NCBI GenBank assembly: GCA_011317545.1
Contig: WUJK01000008.1
Coordinates: 1,984,001-2,048,000, forward strand
DNA from: Coniella vitis
Taxonomy: Eukaryota; Ascomycota; Sordariomycetes; Diaporthales; Schizoparmaceae
Reading direction: 5' to 3'
Length of the DNA: 64,000 nucleotides
The notes beneath the pieces were generated by a model. The model made no database searches. It saw nothing but the letters and a program-made list of their open reading frames with translations, and had not been told where the DNA came from. Positions 46,901-56,756 of the stretch are shown here, one piece after another. The position numbers were made by a program, and so were the translations under genes. Position 1 is the first letter of the stretch. Every line of letters starts with the position of its first letter.

Positions 46901-47606
46901 CAAGCCCCCCACCGAAACTGAGTTCGAGTCCGCGCTTGCCACTTCGGACATTCTCCTCTACATGGGCCACGGCGGAGGGTCACAATACATTCGCTCGCGG
47001 CAAATCCGGCGGCTCGAGAAATGCCGCGCGACGGCGCTGCTCATGGGGTGTAGCTCTGGCGTGCTGAATGATGTGGGCGGGTTTGAAGTGTATGGGCTCG
47101 TGTGGAGCTATATGCTTGCGGGGTGTCCTGCTGTTGCGGGCACGCTGTGGGATGTTACGGATAAGGATATTGATTTGTACACGGGGAGGGTGTATGAGGA
47201 GTGGGGGGTGGTAGGCAAGGGGAGCTTCAAGAGGGGTTTTGAGGACATTGGTGCGAAGAAAGACGGCGAAAAGAAGCCCGAGGGTGGGATGGATACGACT
47301 ACGGCGGCGAAGCGAACGCGGTCCATGTCAAAGAAGAAAACGGCGACCACAGTCACCACCTGGTCCACTACGACGCTTGATGAGAGCATGGGTGGTGTTG
47401 ACGCTGCTAGTGGCAGTGACGGTACTACTACTGTTGCTACTGGCGGCCCCACCGATGCTGGAGATGAGACCGTTATGTACGGCAATGCGTCGTTATCTGA
47501 GGCTATTATGCGAGCCAAGAATAGCGGCGTGTGCAAGTTCAAGTATTTGAATGCGGGCGCGGTTTGTGTTTATGGTATTCCGGTGTATATTGAGCGGGAG
47601 GGGTGA
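40905..47606 (+). CDS. bimB: separase (Esp1/Cut1/BimB family)
   Basis: Cysteine protease that cleaves the cohesin kleisin at anaphase onset. One uninterrupted frame of 2233 residues, similar in size to fungal BimB. The N-terminal 1,500 residues are helical-repeat sequence (TPR-like, many ALxLA patterns) with low-complexity loops, for example an Asp/Asn run near 1107-1116 and a His/Gln run near 1705-1717. The C-terminal protease domain carries the catalytic dyad: His in MGHGGG (H2022) and Cys in MGCSSG (C2049). LAGCPAVAGTLWDVTDKDID follows, as in other separases. A roughly 95-residue Lys/Thr/Ser-rich insertion separates this from the terminal YLNAGAVCVYGIPVY. The start has CATCATGG context. 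Confidence 0.95.
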   Translation: MASANEQAETVKRAVSSLDTCSHATTILLKSLLLPKDGSDFKTIRPARPTSELSEKDKALLATNVINTSLKTLGVAVKIHQAQVAAERNCKAAAGGKDTDTTSAAAMIPMKSRDPNQIPTSPESNKKTPKPAKSVPSECIPNIECARLAFASLRTLQAAEKITLPDLQLEVGMSSFVAKLVSLGLFEYATREIRILKKRLGEIMAGTPHKMNKAASSAQSLPEILDFGCVDPRSPVFNLVLMTQMQVLKIMSKANRPADIEAALPFLRKNHQSSPINLLLRAVELDEGAKTSVARTMDTVSQLLFVLVPSPSNTDDQLALDSSRSARPLVALELLTLGLHARLTWWRLAGHKAEVDKDIVLPLSRCIAACIRRVEPASPALYKACHDAFNSTYEEISRQNLRPARNLRSPLCSIHQSLGKLARDLGQYAEAISWMQKSLETMDKSKDSIAICLSTKALLLAYQLRIAYAYPSLDALFKDILEDLQGPLRGDSTELDDLLHSMVMVRRSALHIFVGNIVDAKGAKYQPPPSIAESLETFVLQMPRFCLRWLGNRPSDDRSKDIQRFEMRRVELAEQVPQILDSVLIVLKTGLDAKHSVWEKLDASLSDCISLLNSLAGLPCADESSQHYYKISHVYYLQYSQMIALEPKPVKNGTIFPHALKALRRSLDCVEGRSKKERDKANFLFKLEKISQLYKAAGKPEHVLKSLKLVRDTLVADGVLTVVAQALKRAPPRKVWATNNDVESLAWSIKVIAQKDSDWADWTTGLGELERLAALEYGFGYALSVATTYLTLSDPLVAKLLDVCRADRFPVRRLRILLQLLIANIGNDACLGEIQEQVQRAAWINEEMTLAEDAGLRNTIPSIKALAASIIALSRSTPDHQQLAASITVWRSILENARDPADLSQQIDDIPTLLEHLQSIADFCRLSNHNALMLDALQLAADLIAGSATQTDTALTLQIAAALGLQLTNAGQSSKAAIVFEQAIQYAQESASVTDEEVVRYWLSYAEYYIEIGAVEKAEEFVCRAKTAGSGISASSRSKTHKVTMAHVSLLYAAVALGRGDAACALTYARNATRILFQEWARLEQTIRSKENKYAAASKNDSSKKSNDDNNNDNNATTSTTDTAMDTSQASTEADKPKPTMSGPEAWKIAYPVIMGLLCLSNIYAHLGTYQETLYYAEQAQLVAKTSDSAAYLAECDSWLALISARANKFEDALSSAEKVEARLDWSESSARLVSLCCRLSTIYREAKEFERETKMIRKAEDMLDRMAGGREGGSDGEGFDAMDIDAPVIVEKKEAPDSRRLQASSTKTSTATVANAPIDMEIDTLDAHLLAIKAAVLVEKASAQVHQKNWTVALELLQEARKSPRLVPSMLGELLVAARSLLGQSLEEMAKDAVCSVIQESALSFPSVGTLDAHNKRDRFSTMTATPVKTMIMSPTAACEPTAAVTQSYLDDLRQARDYLLEAHALASTMGDGRQVHDILCTLQNVVILLSAASSSSPSSRSRTAILGHPGYVTCSVEMARNLTWRREVKTLLAEKNSGKGGMEWPEEIRPHEMRRMSLSPVVDITKFQREYIDIIPPEWSVISLSLGDNKRDLCIAKLQAGQSPFVIRVPLVERANTQDALGGGSGEDDGEEASLTFEQGRDKLLDFIKRANATCHDERDFSVKGAKTAWWNERTALDLEIKTLMERIEVDWLGAFKGIFSQHQHQHHHHQQQQQQQGRGGRMEPGLMDKFRASFEGILDRYLPSRAQLLRGRKGAGTSIPGPANSSSSASTSASSRIALDTRILDLFIGLGDGERNSNAASSEKKKNRGSCGVGDFDELLNDLLYFVVDILQFNGERNAYDEIDFDSMVVETTDALRAYHEDAKQSAMASPENNISSSRNRPHTILILDKVLHTFPWESMPVLQEVPVSRVPSLACLRRLILEQQSSALDSHGGDGGSMKSGHHVSIRNGTYILNPGNDLKTTQEFFQGPLESSLCGARPSSSTCCPANSWKRFQGKPPTETEFESALATSDILLYMGHGGGSQYIRSRQIRRLEKCRATALLMGCSSGVLNDVGGFEVYGLVWSYMLAGCPAVAGTLWDVTDKDIDLYTGRVYEEWGVVGKGSFKRGFEDIGAKKDGEKKPEGGMDTTTAAKRTRSMSKKKTATTVTTWSTTTLDESMGGVDAASGSDGTTTVATGGPTDAGDETVMYGNASLSEAIMRAKNSGVCKFKYLNAGAVCVYGIPVYIEREG

Positions 47607-48433
47607 TGATGGGACGATGGGGTTTCCGGGGGAAGGCGATCTTTTGAAGCAAGAGGTGTGTGTGACTGTTGGCTCTCCCTTGCTTCCATTGTAGCCTGGT
47701 GGGGAAGGGGAACGACGTTTGACAGTGCACCTACCAAACAAACGGACGTCTGGTGGGCTGTGCGTGGGCCCTGGGGTTTTGTCATGGGCTTCCTGCGTGT
47801 TTGAGATTGCGCTGTTTGGGATATGGGATTGCATGGAACCTTTTTTCAGCGTGGAAAGGCCAAAACCACACGCACGGCACACACGGATGGGGGGGGGAAA
47901 CAAGGGGTGCTATGATGATGTGAAGCATATTGGAGCATGGGGTATCCGGCGTCTTGATCATGATGATGAATGGTTTGTTTTTCTTCATAGCGTTTCGAGA
48001 ACTGAGTAAAATGGGAGAGAATGGAGTGAGGATTTGGTTTGATTATCCATCTTTTTTGCGGGCTTGGTATGTGTCTCTCTTGGCGAATTTGTGAGACTGT
48101 TGTTAATGTTTCACTACTTATCTCTGTTGTCCTATCTTTCTTCTCTTTGGTACCTTGTATGATTTTGCAGCAAAGTCGATATGGAGATGGCTCGATACAT
48201 ACAGTGCGTGGATCTATTTTTTGGTGGTTGACCCTCCAATGCCGGATCAACGCAATGAAATATAGCAGCGAAACGTGACTTTTGATATCTATCTTTACAG
48301 TGAGTGGTTGGCTGATTTGTAATAACAAGAAAAAAGACAGCTCTGAAGGAGAAAGAATGCTCACTACCCCGCACATTTTGAACAATCTGGGGTAAAGAAG
48401 GCCTGCCCATGCTGGTTCGGGTGGGACCGGGGG

Positions 48434-48457
48434 GTACTATGTACATACTATGTAGTA
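48434..48457. repeat. TACTATGTA motif pair
   Basis: TACTATGTACATACTATGTA: two direct copies of TACTATGTA, which also create the palindromic core ATGTACAT. Confidence 0.8.
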
Positions 48458-49909
48458 AAGGGGGACTGGGGGGCCGTTCTTTCTTTTTTTTTTTTTTTTT
48501 TTTTCCCAGTGGGCTTGTTGCAACCGCCCTGGCCCCCCCTGCAAGCCATAAGCCAGTGGACCCCCACCGCCCCCTGTCACGGCGAAAAGAAAGAACATGC
48601 GCCGCTGCAAGCCACTTGGAGAGGCAACAGAATGAAGCAGCTTACTATGTATGGTACACCACAGCGAGGCGAGGCATTCTCTTGTTGTCGAGGAACCAGA
48701 GAGAAACCACACCGGTCGCCATGACTACCACGCCCCGTTATCACCAGCAGTCTCATGTCGTCACTTTTTCCCCTTTTGCCCACACGTTGAACTCAGCAAG
48801 ATTGTTCTGGAATCTGGACCCGGCCATCCTGCTAGCTTGCAAGGTCAATTTCTGGGGCGATGGACTGGTCAAACTATACTATAGTACAGGCACGCTGCAT
48901 GTACCGCTTTCGCCCTGCTCTGGTTGATGATAATGACAGTACCGATGCCCATGAACTACCTGCCCGGGAAGCAAGGACCAAGGCAGTGTCCTCGACCCAG
49001 CGGTTCATTTGGAACGAATTTCCGAGCGAATCAGTCTTATCTGTCCGCACTGCGCGACCTGCCTTGGGTCTGCCAGTCTCTGTACCTGTCTGCTTCTGAC
49101 TCTGCACCCACATTCGATCTTGAGGACACTACACAACGATTCCAAATCATCCGGAAGCTTGTCAAGGTTAGAAACAGGGCTCTTTTGCACAGAGGCTTGG
49201 CGCGGCTCTGGTCCCAGCCGAACGAATGTCTCGACTTCCAAGCGGCAACTTAGATATAAAAAAGAAATAAAAAAAAAAAAAAGAGGCCATAGAAGAGCAT
49301 CTCCCCAGTTGTTGCTTTGCTCGTACACAGATGAGATGTCGTGGAGGGGTCTGTCACGCGCTGCTGCTGTTTGTCAGAATCAGAGCAGAGGCACTGTCTC
49401 GGGCTCAAGCAGCGAAGCGCGTCCATCGACAAGGAGCAATAGGCGATTTGTTTCAGTATGCTTCTTTGAGAAAGTCGGCGTCCGAAAGAAGACGGAGAAG
49501 AAGAGTAGCACGCGACCCCGGCCGCTTTGGCAGCGTTTGATTCGGAATCCAGCATACAAAGTACTACCTGCCAGCGGCCAGGACTAAGTATGTATCATGA
49601 TCACCCAAACAAGCAGCACTATCATAGTATCGGTGCAAGTCCACAGCTTGGCAAGATAGGGGTCGGATGAGACACCAGTGCGCTTACCTCATGGGGTTCT
49701 TCAGGGCTAGGCCTCGGCTGTTTCCCGCGCTAAAAAAACGTGTGCCAGCTCTTCCATGTTCCTAGAGCGGGTCTCCACCCCGCTAGTGCCCGGGGTCCCT
49801 GGTCGCTGTCCCATCCCCCCGGCTATAGCAGCCGTTGGCTATGTACTGTAACGTACTGCATGTGTACTTCCTTCACAGTGGTGTCTTCGATACTACCAGG
49901 CCACACGGG

Positions 49910-49952
49910 CAGACCTACATACTAGGTAGTAGTACGTACTATGTACTGGTAT
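49910..49952. repeat. TACTATGTA motif cluster
   Basis: Contains CTACATACTAGGTAGTAG and TACGTACTATGTAC, immediately before a (CAG)12 run. Confidence 0.7.
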
Positions 49953-49965
49953 AATGCAGAGAACC

Positions 49966-49966
<1 letters not shown>

Positions 49967-50003
<37 letters not shown>
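49967..50003. repeat. (CAG)12 trinucleotide repeat
   Basis: Twelve perfect CAG units in gene-free DNA about 950 bases upstream of the transcription factor start. Confidence 0.9.
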
Positions 50004-50004
<1 letters not shown>

Positions 50005-50582
50005 AGCAAGTGACCGTTTTGCCAAAATGCGGAGCATGAGCCAAGTTGCCAAGCCCTCTTCTCTTCTCTTCTTCCCCACGTTTTTTACCGCCAGTTCAAC
50101 GCAGCTACGGTGTCAGGGTGTACCTGGTACTTGCCTGGAGGGTGTGTACTCTGGGATACTTTGTGTGCATGCACCATTCGCTACCAGCAGCCAGAGCAGC
50201 GAATAGCGAGTCTACTATAGTGTTCTACTGCATCTCTAGTTCCTATTGGTGACGACAATCCCCTCCCCCCACCTCCCCGGACGCTCCTTGCTCTCCGCGT
50301 CGACGCCGCGCCGTGCCATGGGCCATCAAAACTTTCCACCTTGACCTCCAACGTCTGCCGCCCTTCCTCACCACACCACCACCACCATTATTCTTGTAGC
50401 GGCATCCATTTAAGTTACCCATAGCAGAGCAGCAGCAGCAGCAGCAGCAGCAGCCGCCGCCGCCGCCGCTCGACCAGACTGCTCTCTGCACCAATATTCA
50501 CCTAACGTTCTGCCGACTTGCATCACCAGGAGAAGAAGGGGGCAGCCACCGTCGATCACATCTGGGCCTTGAAGGCTGCAGC

Positions 50583-50624
50583 CTGACCCTGACGCTGACG
50601 CTGACCCTGACGCTGACCCTGACC
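50583..50624. repeat. seven tandem CTGACC/CTGACG hexamers
   Basis: Seven head-to-tail hexamers differing only in the last base, in the probable 5' leader of the transcription factor. Short CTGCAAC repeats follow at about 50650-50685. Confidence 0.85.
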
Positions 50625-50953
50625 CGTTGAAGCCCACCCCCCGGCACCGGCACCTGCAACCTGCCTGCAACCTGCAACCCGCTCTGGCCGCGTCCCGCTT
50701 CCCGCAATTCCCGTCACCTGCGGATCGGCAGCACCAACTGCACCTTCCTCCAAACACCAACCGGCCAACTCTCGATTACCCCATCTGACTCCCAAGCAGC
50801 CAAGCTTCAAGGAAGGCCCAAACCCTCGAGGGGGGCCAAGCTGTGCCTTCCCATGCTCCAGCAACCTGCGTTCTCTTCTGCCTTGCAGTCTTTGCCTGCC
50901 TCGCCAGTCTCGCCTGCCTTGCCTGCTCCGACTCGATTTCCCTAGCAAGCGCC

Positions 50954-53900
50954 ATGTCAGCGGCTTCACCACCCCCACCCCAACCCGACCCGAAGCAGCC
51001 GCTCCCCGCCCCGTCGCACATGGACGCGGCCCAGGACCATAGCCAAAGTCAAAGTCGCATCCACAACCACCACGGCCTGCCTCTGCCACCCCACCACCAC
51101 CACCACCACCACCAGCAGCAGCAGCAGCAGCAACAGCAGCAACAACTGCAACAACTGCAACCGTCGTCTTCTTCTTCTTCTTCTTCTCCTTCTTCTCCTT
51201 CACGTCTTGCCCACCTCAGCTTCACCAGCGGCAACCAAGGTTTTACTACTGGCGACGTGCTGCACAACCATCTGAACCCAGACCAGTTTGGCGCCCCTTT
51301 CGACTTCTCTCTGCTCAACCTCCCCGACGACGGCTCGCTCAGCTTCTTGGCTGGAGATCATGCTGCCCCGCCATCTTTCACAAGTCCAGAGGAGCAGCGC
51401 ATACTCTCGCCTCCAAGGTCGCAGATAGCACCAACCGACGATATACCACCTGCTGCTTCAGTACCACCAATCCCGCAGCAGCAGCAGCAGCAACAACAAC
51501 AACAACATCAAGACCAACATCAACAACAACCATCACCAGAACGACGGCATACTGGGCCTTCGCAGCCCACACCCAGCATGGAGGCTTCGGAAGATGGCAA
51601 CCAACCTACCAGTGCGCCAGGACACCCGCTAATAGACGAGTTTGGCTTCAACCTTGGGCGTGGCGATGGGACCGACTTGGGCAGTCGGCCTAGAGACGAC
51701 GCCGCCAGCTCCGCCCCCTCATGGAGTGAGCTCAAGACCAAGGCCGGGAAAGAGCGCAAGAGGCTTCCTTTGGCCTGCATCGCCTGCAGAAGGAAGAAGA
51801 TTCGTTGCTCGGGAGAGAAGCCAGCATGCAAGCACTGCTCTCGCGCCCGCATTCCCTGTGTCTACAAGGTCACTGCCCGCAAGGCGGCTCCTCGCACCGA
51901 TTACATGGCCATGTTGGATAAGCGCCTCAAGAGAATGGAGGAGCGCATCATCAAAATTGTCCCCAAGCGCGAGCACGAAGGAAAGGCCTCCTCCGTGCCC
52001 CGTGCGAATGTCAAACCTGCTCTTCCTGGAACGTTGAGGGTTGGCAAAGGAGGGTCGAGGAAACGCGGCGCCGAGGAAGCATTTGGCAACTCTGAACTAG
52101 ATGCTTGGGCCAAGGCGCCAACGAGACCCGGTGTGGACAACAGTCTCCAGTCCAACGCCTTGCTCACCATTCACGAAGCCGAGGAAAACAAGCTCCTGAA
52201 GGAAGGCTTGGACGCGTTACCTTCGAAAAAGATACAGGAACATCTTGCCGAAGTCTTTTTCGAAAGCGTCTACGGCCAAGCCTATCATGTACTGCACAAA
52301 CCGAGCTACATGAGCAAGCTAAGGTGAGTCGCCATTTCCAATCCCCCCCCCCCCTTCCTTTCCACATACTGAGAAATTGTCAGAGCCGGCACCCTTCCTC
52401 CTGTTCTTGTTCTCTCTGTCTGCGCCGTGGCAGCTCGATTCTCCACCCATCCAGAGCTGTACGAGACACCAGAATTCCTTCGAGGCGAGGAATGGGCATC
52501 CACGGCCCGTGGCATTGTCACGAAACAATACGAATGGCCAAACATTACCGTAATAATCTGTCTCGTCATACTGGGACTGCACGAGTTTGCTACTTGCCAT
52601 GGCGGCCGCAGCTGGGCGTTGGGTGGGCAAGCGATTCGAATGGCATTTGCGCTGCAGTTGCACAAGGACCTTCCTCACGATCTTATCAGGCCCCACATAC
52701 CGCTGAGTTTTGTTGATCGTGAAATTCGTCGCAGAACAATGTGGGCTTGCTTCCTCATGGACCGTTTCATTTCTTCAGGAACGAACCGGCCCACATTCAT
52801 CAAGGAAGAAACACTCAAGATCCCCTTACCCATCAAGGAGAAGAATTTTCTGCTCGACATACCAGCGCCCACCGAAAACCTGCAGGGCGAGGTGGTAGGC
52901 GCCGATTATGCGACTGAAGAAGGAGTTGCCGCGTCAAACGCGGCAGAAAACATGGGCGTCGCCGCATACATGATCAAGGCCATTTCGATTTGGGGCCGTG
53001 TGGTGCATCACCTAAATCAAGGCGGCAAGAACTTGGATAGCAAGCCCATGTGGGATTCGGATTCTGGATATACGCGACTCGTCAAAGAGGCAGAAGGTAT
53101 CATCAGCTCCTTGCCAGAGACCTTGGTCTACAATTCGGACAACCTGCATATCCACGACACAGAATGCACGGCCAACCAATTCATCTTCTTGCATATCGCC
53201 ATACAACAGAACATCTTGTTCCTGAATCGGTTTGCAATATCGCCAAGCACCAACGCCGACGGAGATCCTCCCACCTCGTTCGTCACCATGGCAGGCGCAA
53301 AAGCCTTTGGAGCAGCAAATCGGATCTCGGAGATTTTGAGGGACTCGGAAACATACCACATCACGGCTCCCTTTATTGGCTACTGCGCGTTTCTGTCCAG
53401 CACGGTCCAGGTGTTTGGCTTGTTTTCTGGCAACCCGGCCATGGAGGCCAATTCAAGCCGCAATCTCGCCACCAATTTCAAGTTTCTATCCAAAATTAAG
53501 CGGTACTGGGGCATGTTCAACTTCATGATCGAAAATCTACGCGAGCAATACCGTACATGCGCTGATAAAGCCCGGCGCGGCAGCGAAAACGCTTCTTCCA
53601 TGACGCCAATCTTCCAATACGGCGACTGGTTCGAGATTTATCCGCACGGCGTGTCGCAGTCCGATTTTGGCGACCCTGCCATTTATAAGCCAAAGGAACA
53701 TGGCGAAGACGCAGCTCTTGAGCAAAAGTCGGACCTTCGAACAGTAGAGGAGTTCTTGCAAGTTGTTCCACAAAGCGAAGAAAGCTCGGGCCGGCCCAAT
53801 CCTTTGGCTGCCCAGAGAACGGCCCCTGGTGCCGGACTCGGCAGCACAAAGTCTCGTGGCAGCGACCCTGGCAACCCCGGCCTGCAGCTTGATCCGCTTG

Positions 53901-54694
53901 ATCCACGCGTTACGGCAGAACAATTGAACCTGCTCAGACAGCTTTACCCGCGGGTTTCCATGCCCGGCAGCAACCCAAGCGGATCGCCGGGCTTTGACTC
54001 ACTCGGCGACGGCATCCCCCCGCAATCTGGTGCCTTTGGCCCTAACCTCTCGATTATATCCCCAGTGACAATGGCCCAATCGCCGTTTGGCGGTATGTCG
54101 CAGTTCCAGCACGACCTAGGCCCGCACGGCTTGATTTCTGTGCAGCACGCCGGGCAAGGGGACCTAAGTCAGTCCCCAATGTTGCGCAACTACGATCCCA
54201 CCGGCAGCATCGGCGGGATGACTGCCAGTGCAGCAGCTGCTGCTGCGGCGATGCTGGAAGGGCTGGCACCGTGGTCCACAGCAGCCGGGCAGCAGGGCGT
54301 CAGTGGTTCGAGAGCAAGTCACGGTGCAGGGGCGACAGGAGACGCAGCCGCCGTGGCAGCCATCATGGAAGGACTGACGCCGTGGGACGGCACCGAGGCG
54401 GGCGCAGTACCTTCTCCAAGTGCAGCCCAAACAGGCTCGACGGTAGGGACTGGCCAGCCGGGTCGGAACAACAGCGATAGGAATACTCAAAACCCTAACA
54501 GCACCGGAAGCAGCAACAGTGACCCGCACGGCTTGCTCTGGGGACATAGTCACGATGATCCCACCATGCCTTTCTTTCTGCCATTCAATCTAGGCGGGCC
54601 GCCAGATGTTCCTGATTTTAGCGGACTGGGCAGTATGCAAGGGTTTGGGTCCATGTTTGGGAGTGGTGCCGGATCTGGAGCTGGGAGCTTGTGA
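50954..54694 (+). CDS. Zn2Cys6 transcription factor with fungal-specific regulatory domain
   Basis: Two exons, 50954-52323 and 52384-54694, about 1226 residues. The N-terminal 250 residues are Gln/His/Ser/Pro-rich. The zinc cluster is canonical: C275-x2-C278-x6-C285-x6-C292-x2-C295-x6-C302, followed by a basic linker and a short coiled coil (MLDKRLKRMEERIIKI). A fungal-specific middle-homology domain starts around 430 (FFESVYGQAYHVLHKPSYM) and spans the intron. The acceptor at 52383 was chosen because it keeps phase and gives LRAGTLPPVLVLSVCAVAAR; the later CAG at 52433 would break the frame. The C terminus is Ala/Gly/Ser-rich. DNA target and pathway are unknown. Start 50954 has a GCCATG context; an in-frame ATG at 50843 would add 37 residues. 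Confidence 0.9.
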
Positions 54695-55166
54695 GGTATT
54701 ATTGTTTTTAATTGGTATGGGCCGATGGTGATATGTATGGGTGTGATTTTGTTTATTTGCTTTGTGGATAGTAGGCTACTGTATATCAGAGGGATGGTGA
54801 CCGGCCGGCGGGGGGGGGGGGGTCAATCTGTGGGGAATTCAACGCATTCTTCGAAAATAAAAGAAATGTCCAAGCAAATCCTGATGTGTTTCCTCTGTGT
54901 GTGTGTGAGAGAGAGAGAGAGAGATGGAGCAGATGTCGACCGTTGCATTGTGATGAAGAATTTCACGTTCAAGTCGTGTGTTCTGGTCCTCTCTCTTGGT
55001 TCTATTGAACGGCCTGGCTGAGTAGGAGGTGATACGAATCTTGGTGAGGTGAAAATATATCCGGATACGGATCTTTCTTATCTGTAGAATGGTGAAATGG
55101 GTGGCAAGTATAACGTTGCGTCAACAGCAGACTATCTAGTGACAGAAAATCATGGGAGAGCGTTCT

Positions 55167-55169
<3 letters not shown>

Positions 55170-55200
<31 letters not shown>
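55170..55200. repeat. (TA)n microsatellite
   Basis: About 15 TA units in a gene-free stretch between the transcription factor and the tRNA. Confidence 0.9.
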
Positions 55201-55501
55201 TATATATTATATACATACACGCGCATGGATGTGCTTGCGGGCAGTCCACCTTTTTCTTTTCAAATATCTACTAGTCGTATATCAAACACTACCTTTTGTT
55301 GGAATACAGCCAATGCTGGTGATGATCGTACGTAAGCAGTAGCATGACTAAGCCACTGGGGGATGTAGCTAGAAGAGAAGGGATGCATCTTTGTACGAAG
55401 TGCTCTTAACTTATCATCACCAACAAGCAATACAGAACCCCATCAAACCCATACGTACGCACGTACGAAAAGCCAGTCCAACAGCCTTGGCATCTGATCT
55501 G

Positions 55502-55523
55502 CCTACCTACCTACCTACCTACT
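55502..55523. repeat. (CCTA)n tetranucleotide repeat
   Basis: Five tandem CCTA units. Confidence 0.85.
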
Positions 55524-55708
55524 ACCGTCGATGCCATATCCATACATAGTGCGTGGCACAAGAGAGGAATAATCTTGCCGCCAACATCCTAAACCCGCTT
55601 TCTGGGGGGGTGGGGGTCACATGAATCCCGTACTTCTGGCTATACTCTCTACCAGTAAGAGTTACTACTATGTAGCAAACTGCGTTTTATTTTCAATCAA
55701 GGGATCCG

Positions 55709-55770
55709 GTTCCGTTGGCTCAAATGGCAAGGCGTCCATCAGACTGCGAACCCAGTCTGATAATCCATAC
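55709..55770 (+). pseudogene. tRNA-like remnant
   Basis: The segment TTCCGTTGGCTCAAATGGC and the following AAGGCGTC closely match the 5' half (A box and D arm) of the intact tRNA-Arg 450 bases downstream. A perfect 8-bp hairpin (ATCAGACT/AGTCTGAT) occupies the anticodon-arm position, but the stem is too long, and no T arm or 3' acceptor strand follows; a (CT)n tract begins instead. It looks like a truncated or decayed tRNA gene. Confidence 0.5.
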
Positions 55771-55789
55771 AACCCATTCTCTCTCAAAT

Positions 55790-55792
<3 letters not shown>

Positions 55793-55835
<43 letters not shown>
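55793..55835. repeat. (CT)n microsatellite
   Basis: Over 20 CT units followed by an A10 run, between the tRNA-like remnant and the tRNA-Arg gene. Confidence 0.9.
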
Positions 55836-55837
<2 letters not shown>

Positions 55838-55968
55838 AAAAAAAAAGTCAAATTCAAATCGCATCACTCCAACCGTCTTTCTTCTTCTATCCTTCCTCCT
55901 CCTCCTCCCCAATCCCAAGATTCGATTTGTTGGTGCCAAGTGGGAAGTGTGACTTCGTCATCTGGCTT

Positions 55969-56014
55969 AGTCAGTCAGGCAGGCAGGCAGTCAGTCAGTC
56001 ATTCAGTCAGTCAG
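55969..56014. repeat. mixed AGTC/AGGC tetranucleotide repeat
   Basis: AGTC and AGGC units interspersed; related to the repeat at 31720-31743. Confidence 0.85.
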
Positions 56015-56157
56015 CAACACAGAACAAGGGTCACCCAGCAACAGGCGGCCCGCGGACCCACACTTACTTACGTAAGAAGAAAACGAGGTTTTTCAAGATA
56101 TATAAATGGGTTCAACCATCAAAACCTCATCTACAACAACCGCGACAACCACGACAA

Positions 56158-56229
56158 GGCCCGTTGGCCCAATGGCAAGGCGTCTGACTACGAATCAGGA
56201 GACTGCAGGTTCGACCCCTGCACGGGTCA
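56158..56229 (+). tRNA. tRNA-Arg (anticodon ACG)
   Basis: A 72-base cloverleaf without intron. Acceptor GGCCCGT pairs with ACGGGTC (one G-U), discriminator A. The D arm has the A-box-like TGGCCCAATGG. The anticodon arm is TCTGA-CTACGAA-TCAGG with anticodon ACG. The T arm is GCAGG-TTCGACC-CCTGC. A TTTTT stretch about 22 bases downstream could terminate Pol III. Confidence 0.95.
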
Positions 56230-56756
56230 TAGTTGTTCGCTCCTTCTCTTTTTGGTCGCTTGTTGCAATATCTTTCCTTCAGCTTGGGGGGTTGGTGGGG
56301 GGGGGTGATTTGTTGCGCCGGTGATATTATGTTTGAATTTTTTGGGGGGGGCCGGGGGAGGGGGGAAGGGGGGAGATTTTTGGAATTGATCGGCTGGATG
56401 GACTCGTTTGAATGATGATATCGGGGCTGATGTCCGAACCTTTTGGATTTTCCCCCGAAAACTTTGGATATACTTGATACCCATACAAGAGATAAACGTG
56501 GACATGGACGGATGATAGACTTTTCTTGGTGTAGAGGCTCGGTTCATGAATGAGTTCGGCGACCAAGTACGCGTGAAAGAGTTGCGGTTATACAAAAACA
56601 ATTTCTGTAATGGCTGGTATATAATAACTGGGCTGTATACTGTATAGACACGCTCTTTTTATTTTGTCCTTGTTTTGTGTAGACCGTAGTCCACAAACTT
56701 CATCCTCGCTCATCTAATCCAACCGATGCACCTGTTCCGTATTTGCCGTCACGCAC

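Larger units (their letters stand above)
47607..50953. other. 3.3-kb gene-free region upstream of the Zn2Cys6 factor
   Basis: No gene is supported on either strand. The region has the separase 3' flank, a T21 run (48484-48504), TACTATGTA motifs (48434-48457, 48643, 49910-49952), a (CAG)12 run (49967-50003), and a repeat-rich stretch from 50428 that probably becomes the transcribed leader of the transcription factor. The ORF at 49009-49587 has no protein-like composition. Confidence 0.45.
54695..56756. other. 2-kb region with microsatellites and a tRNA gene
   Basis: There is no protein gene. It holds a (TA)n run (55170-55200), (CCTA)n (55502-55523), a long (CT)n (55793-55835), AGGC/AGTC repeats (55969-56014), a tRNA-like remnant, and one tRNA-Arg. 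G-rich runs lie near 56290-56370. Confidence 0.6.

Noticed and set aside
49009..49587. 192-codon plus-strand ORF
   Set aside because: Composition is random-looking with a Lys-run from an A-tract, and no recognisable motif is present.
52431..52436. CAG at 52431-52433 as the transcription factor acceptor
   Set aside because: It gives the wrong phase. The CAG ending at 52383 keeps frame and supplies conserved residues.
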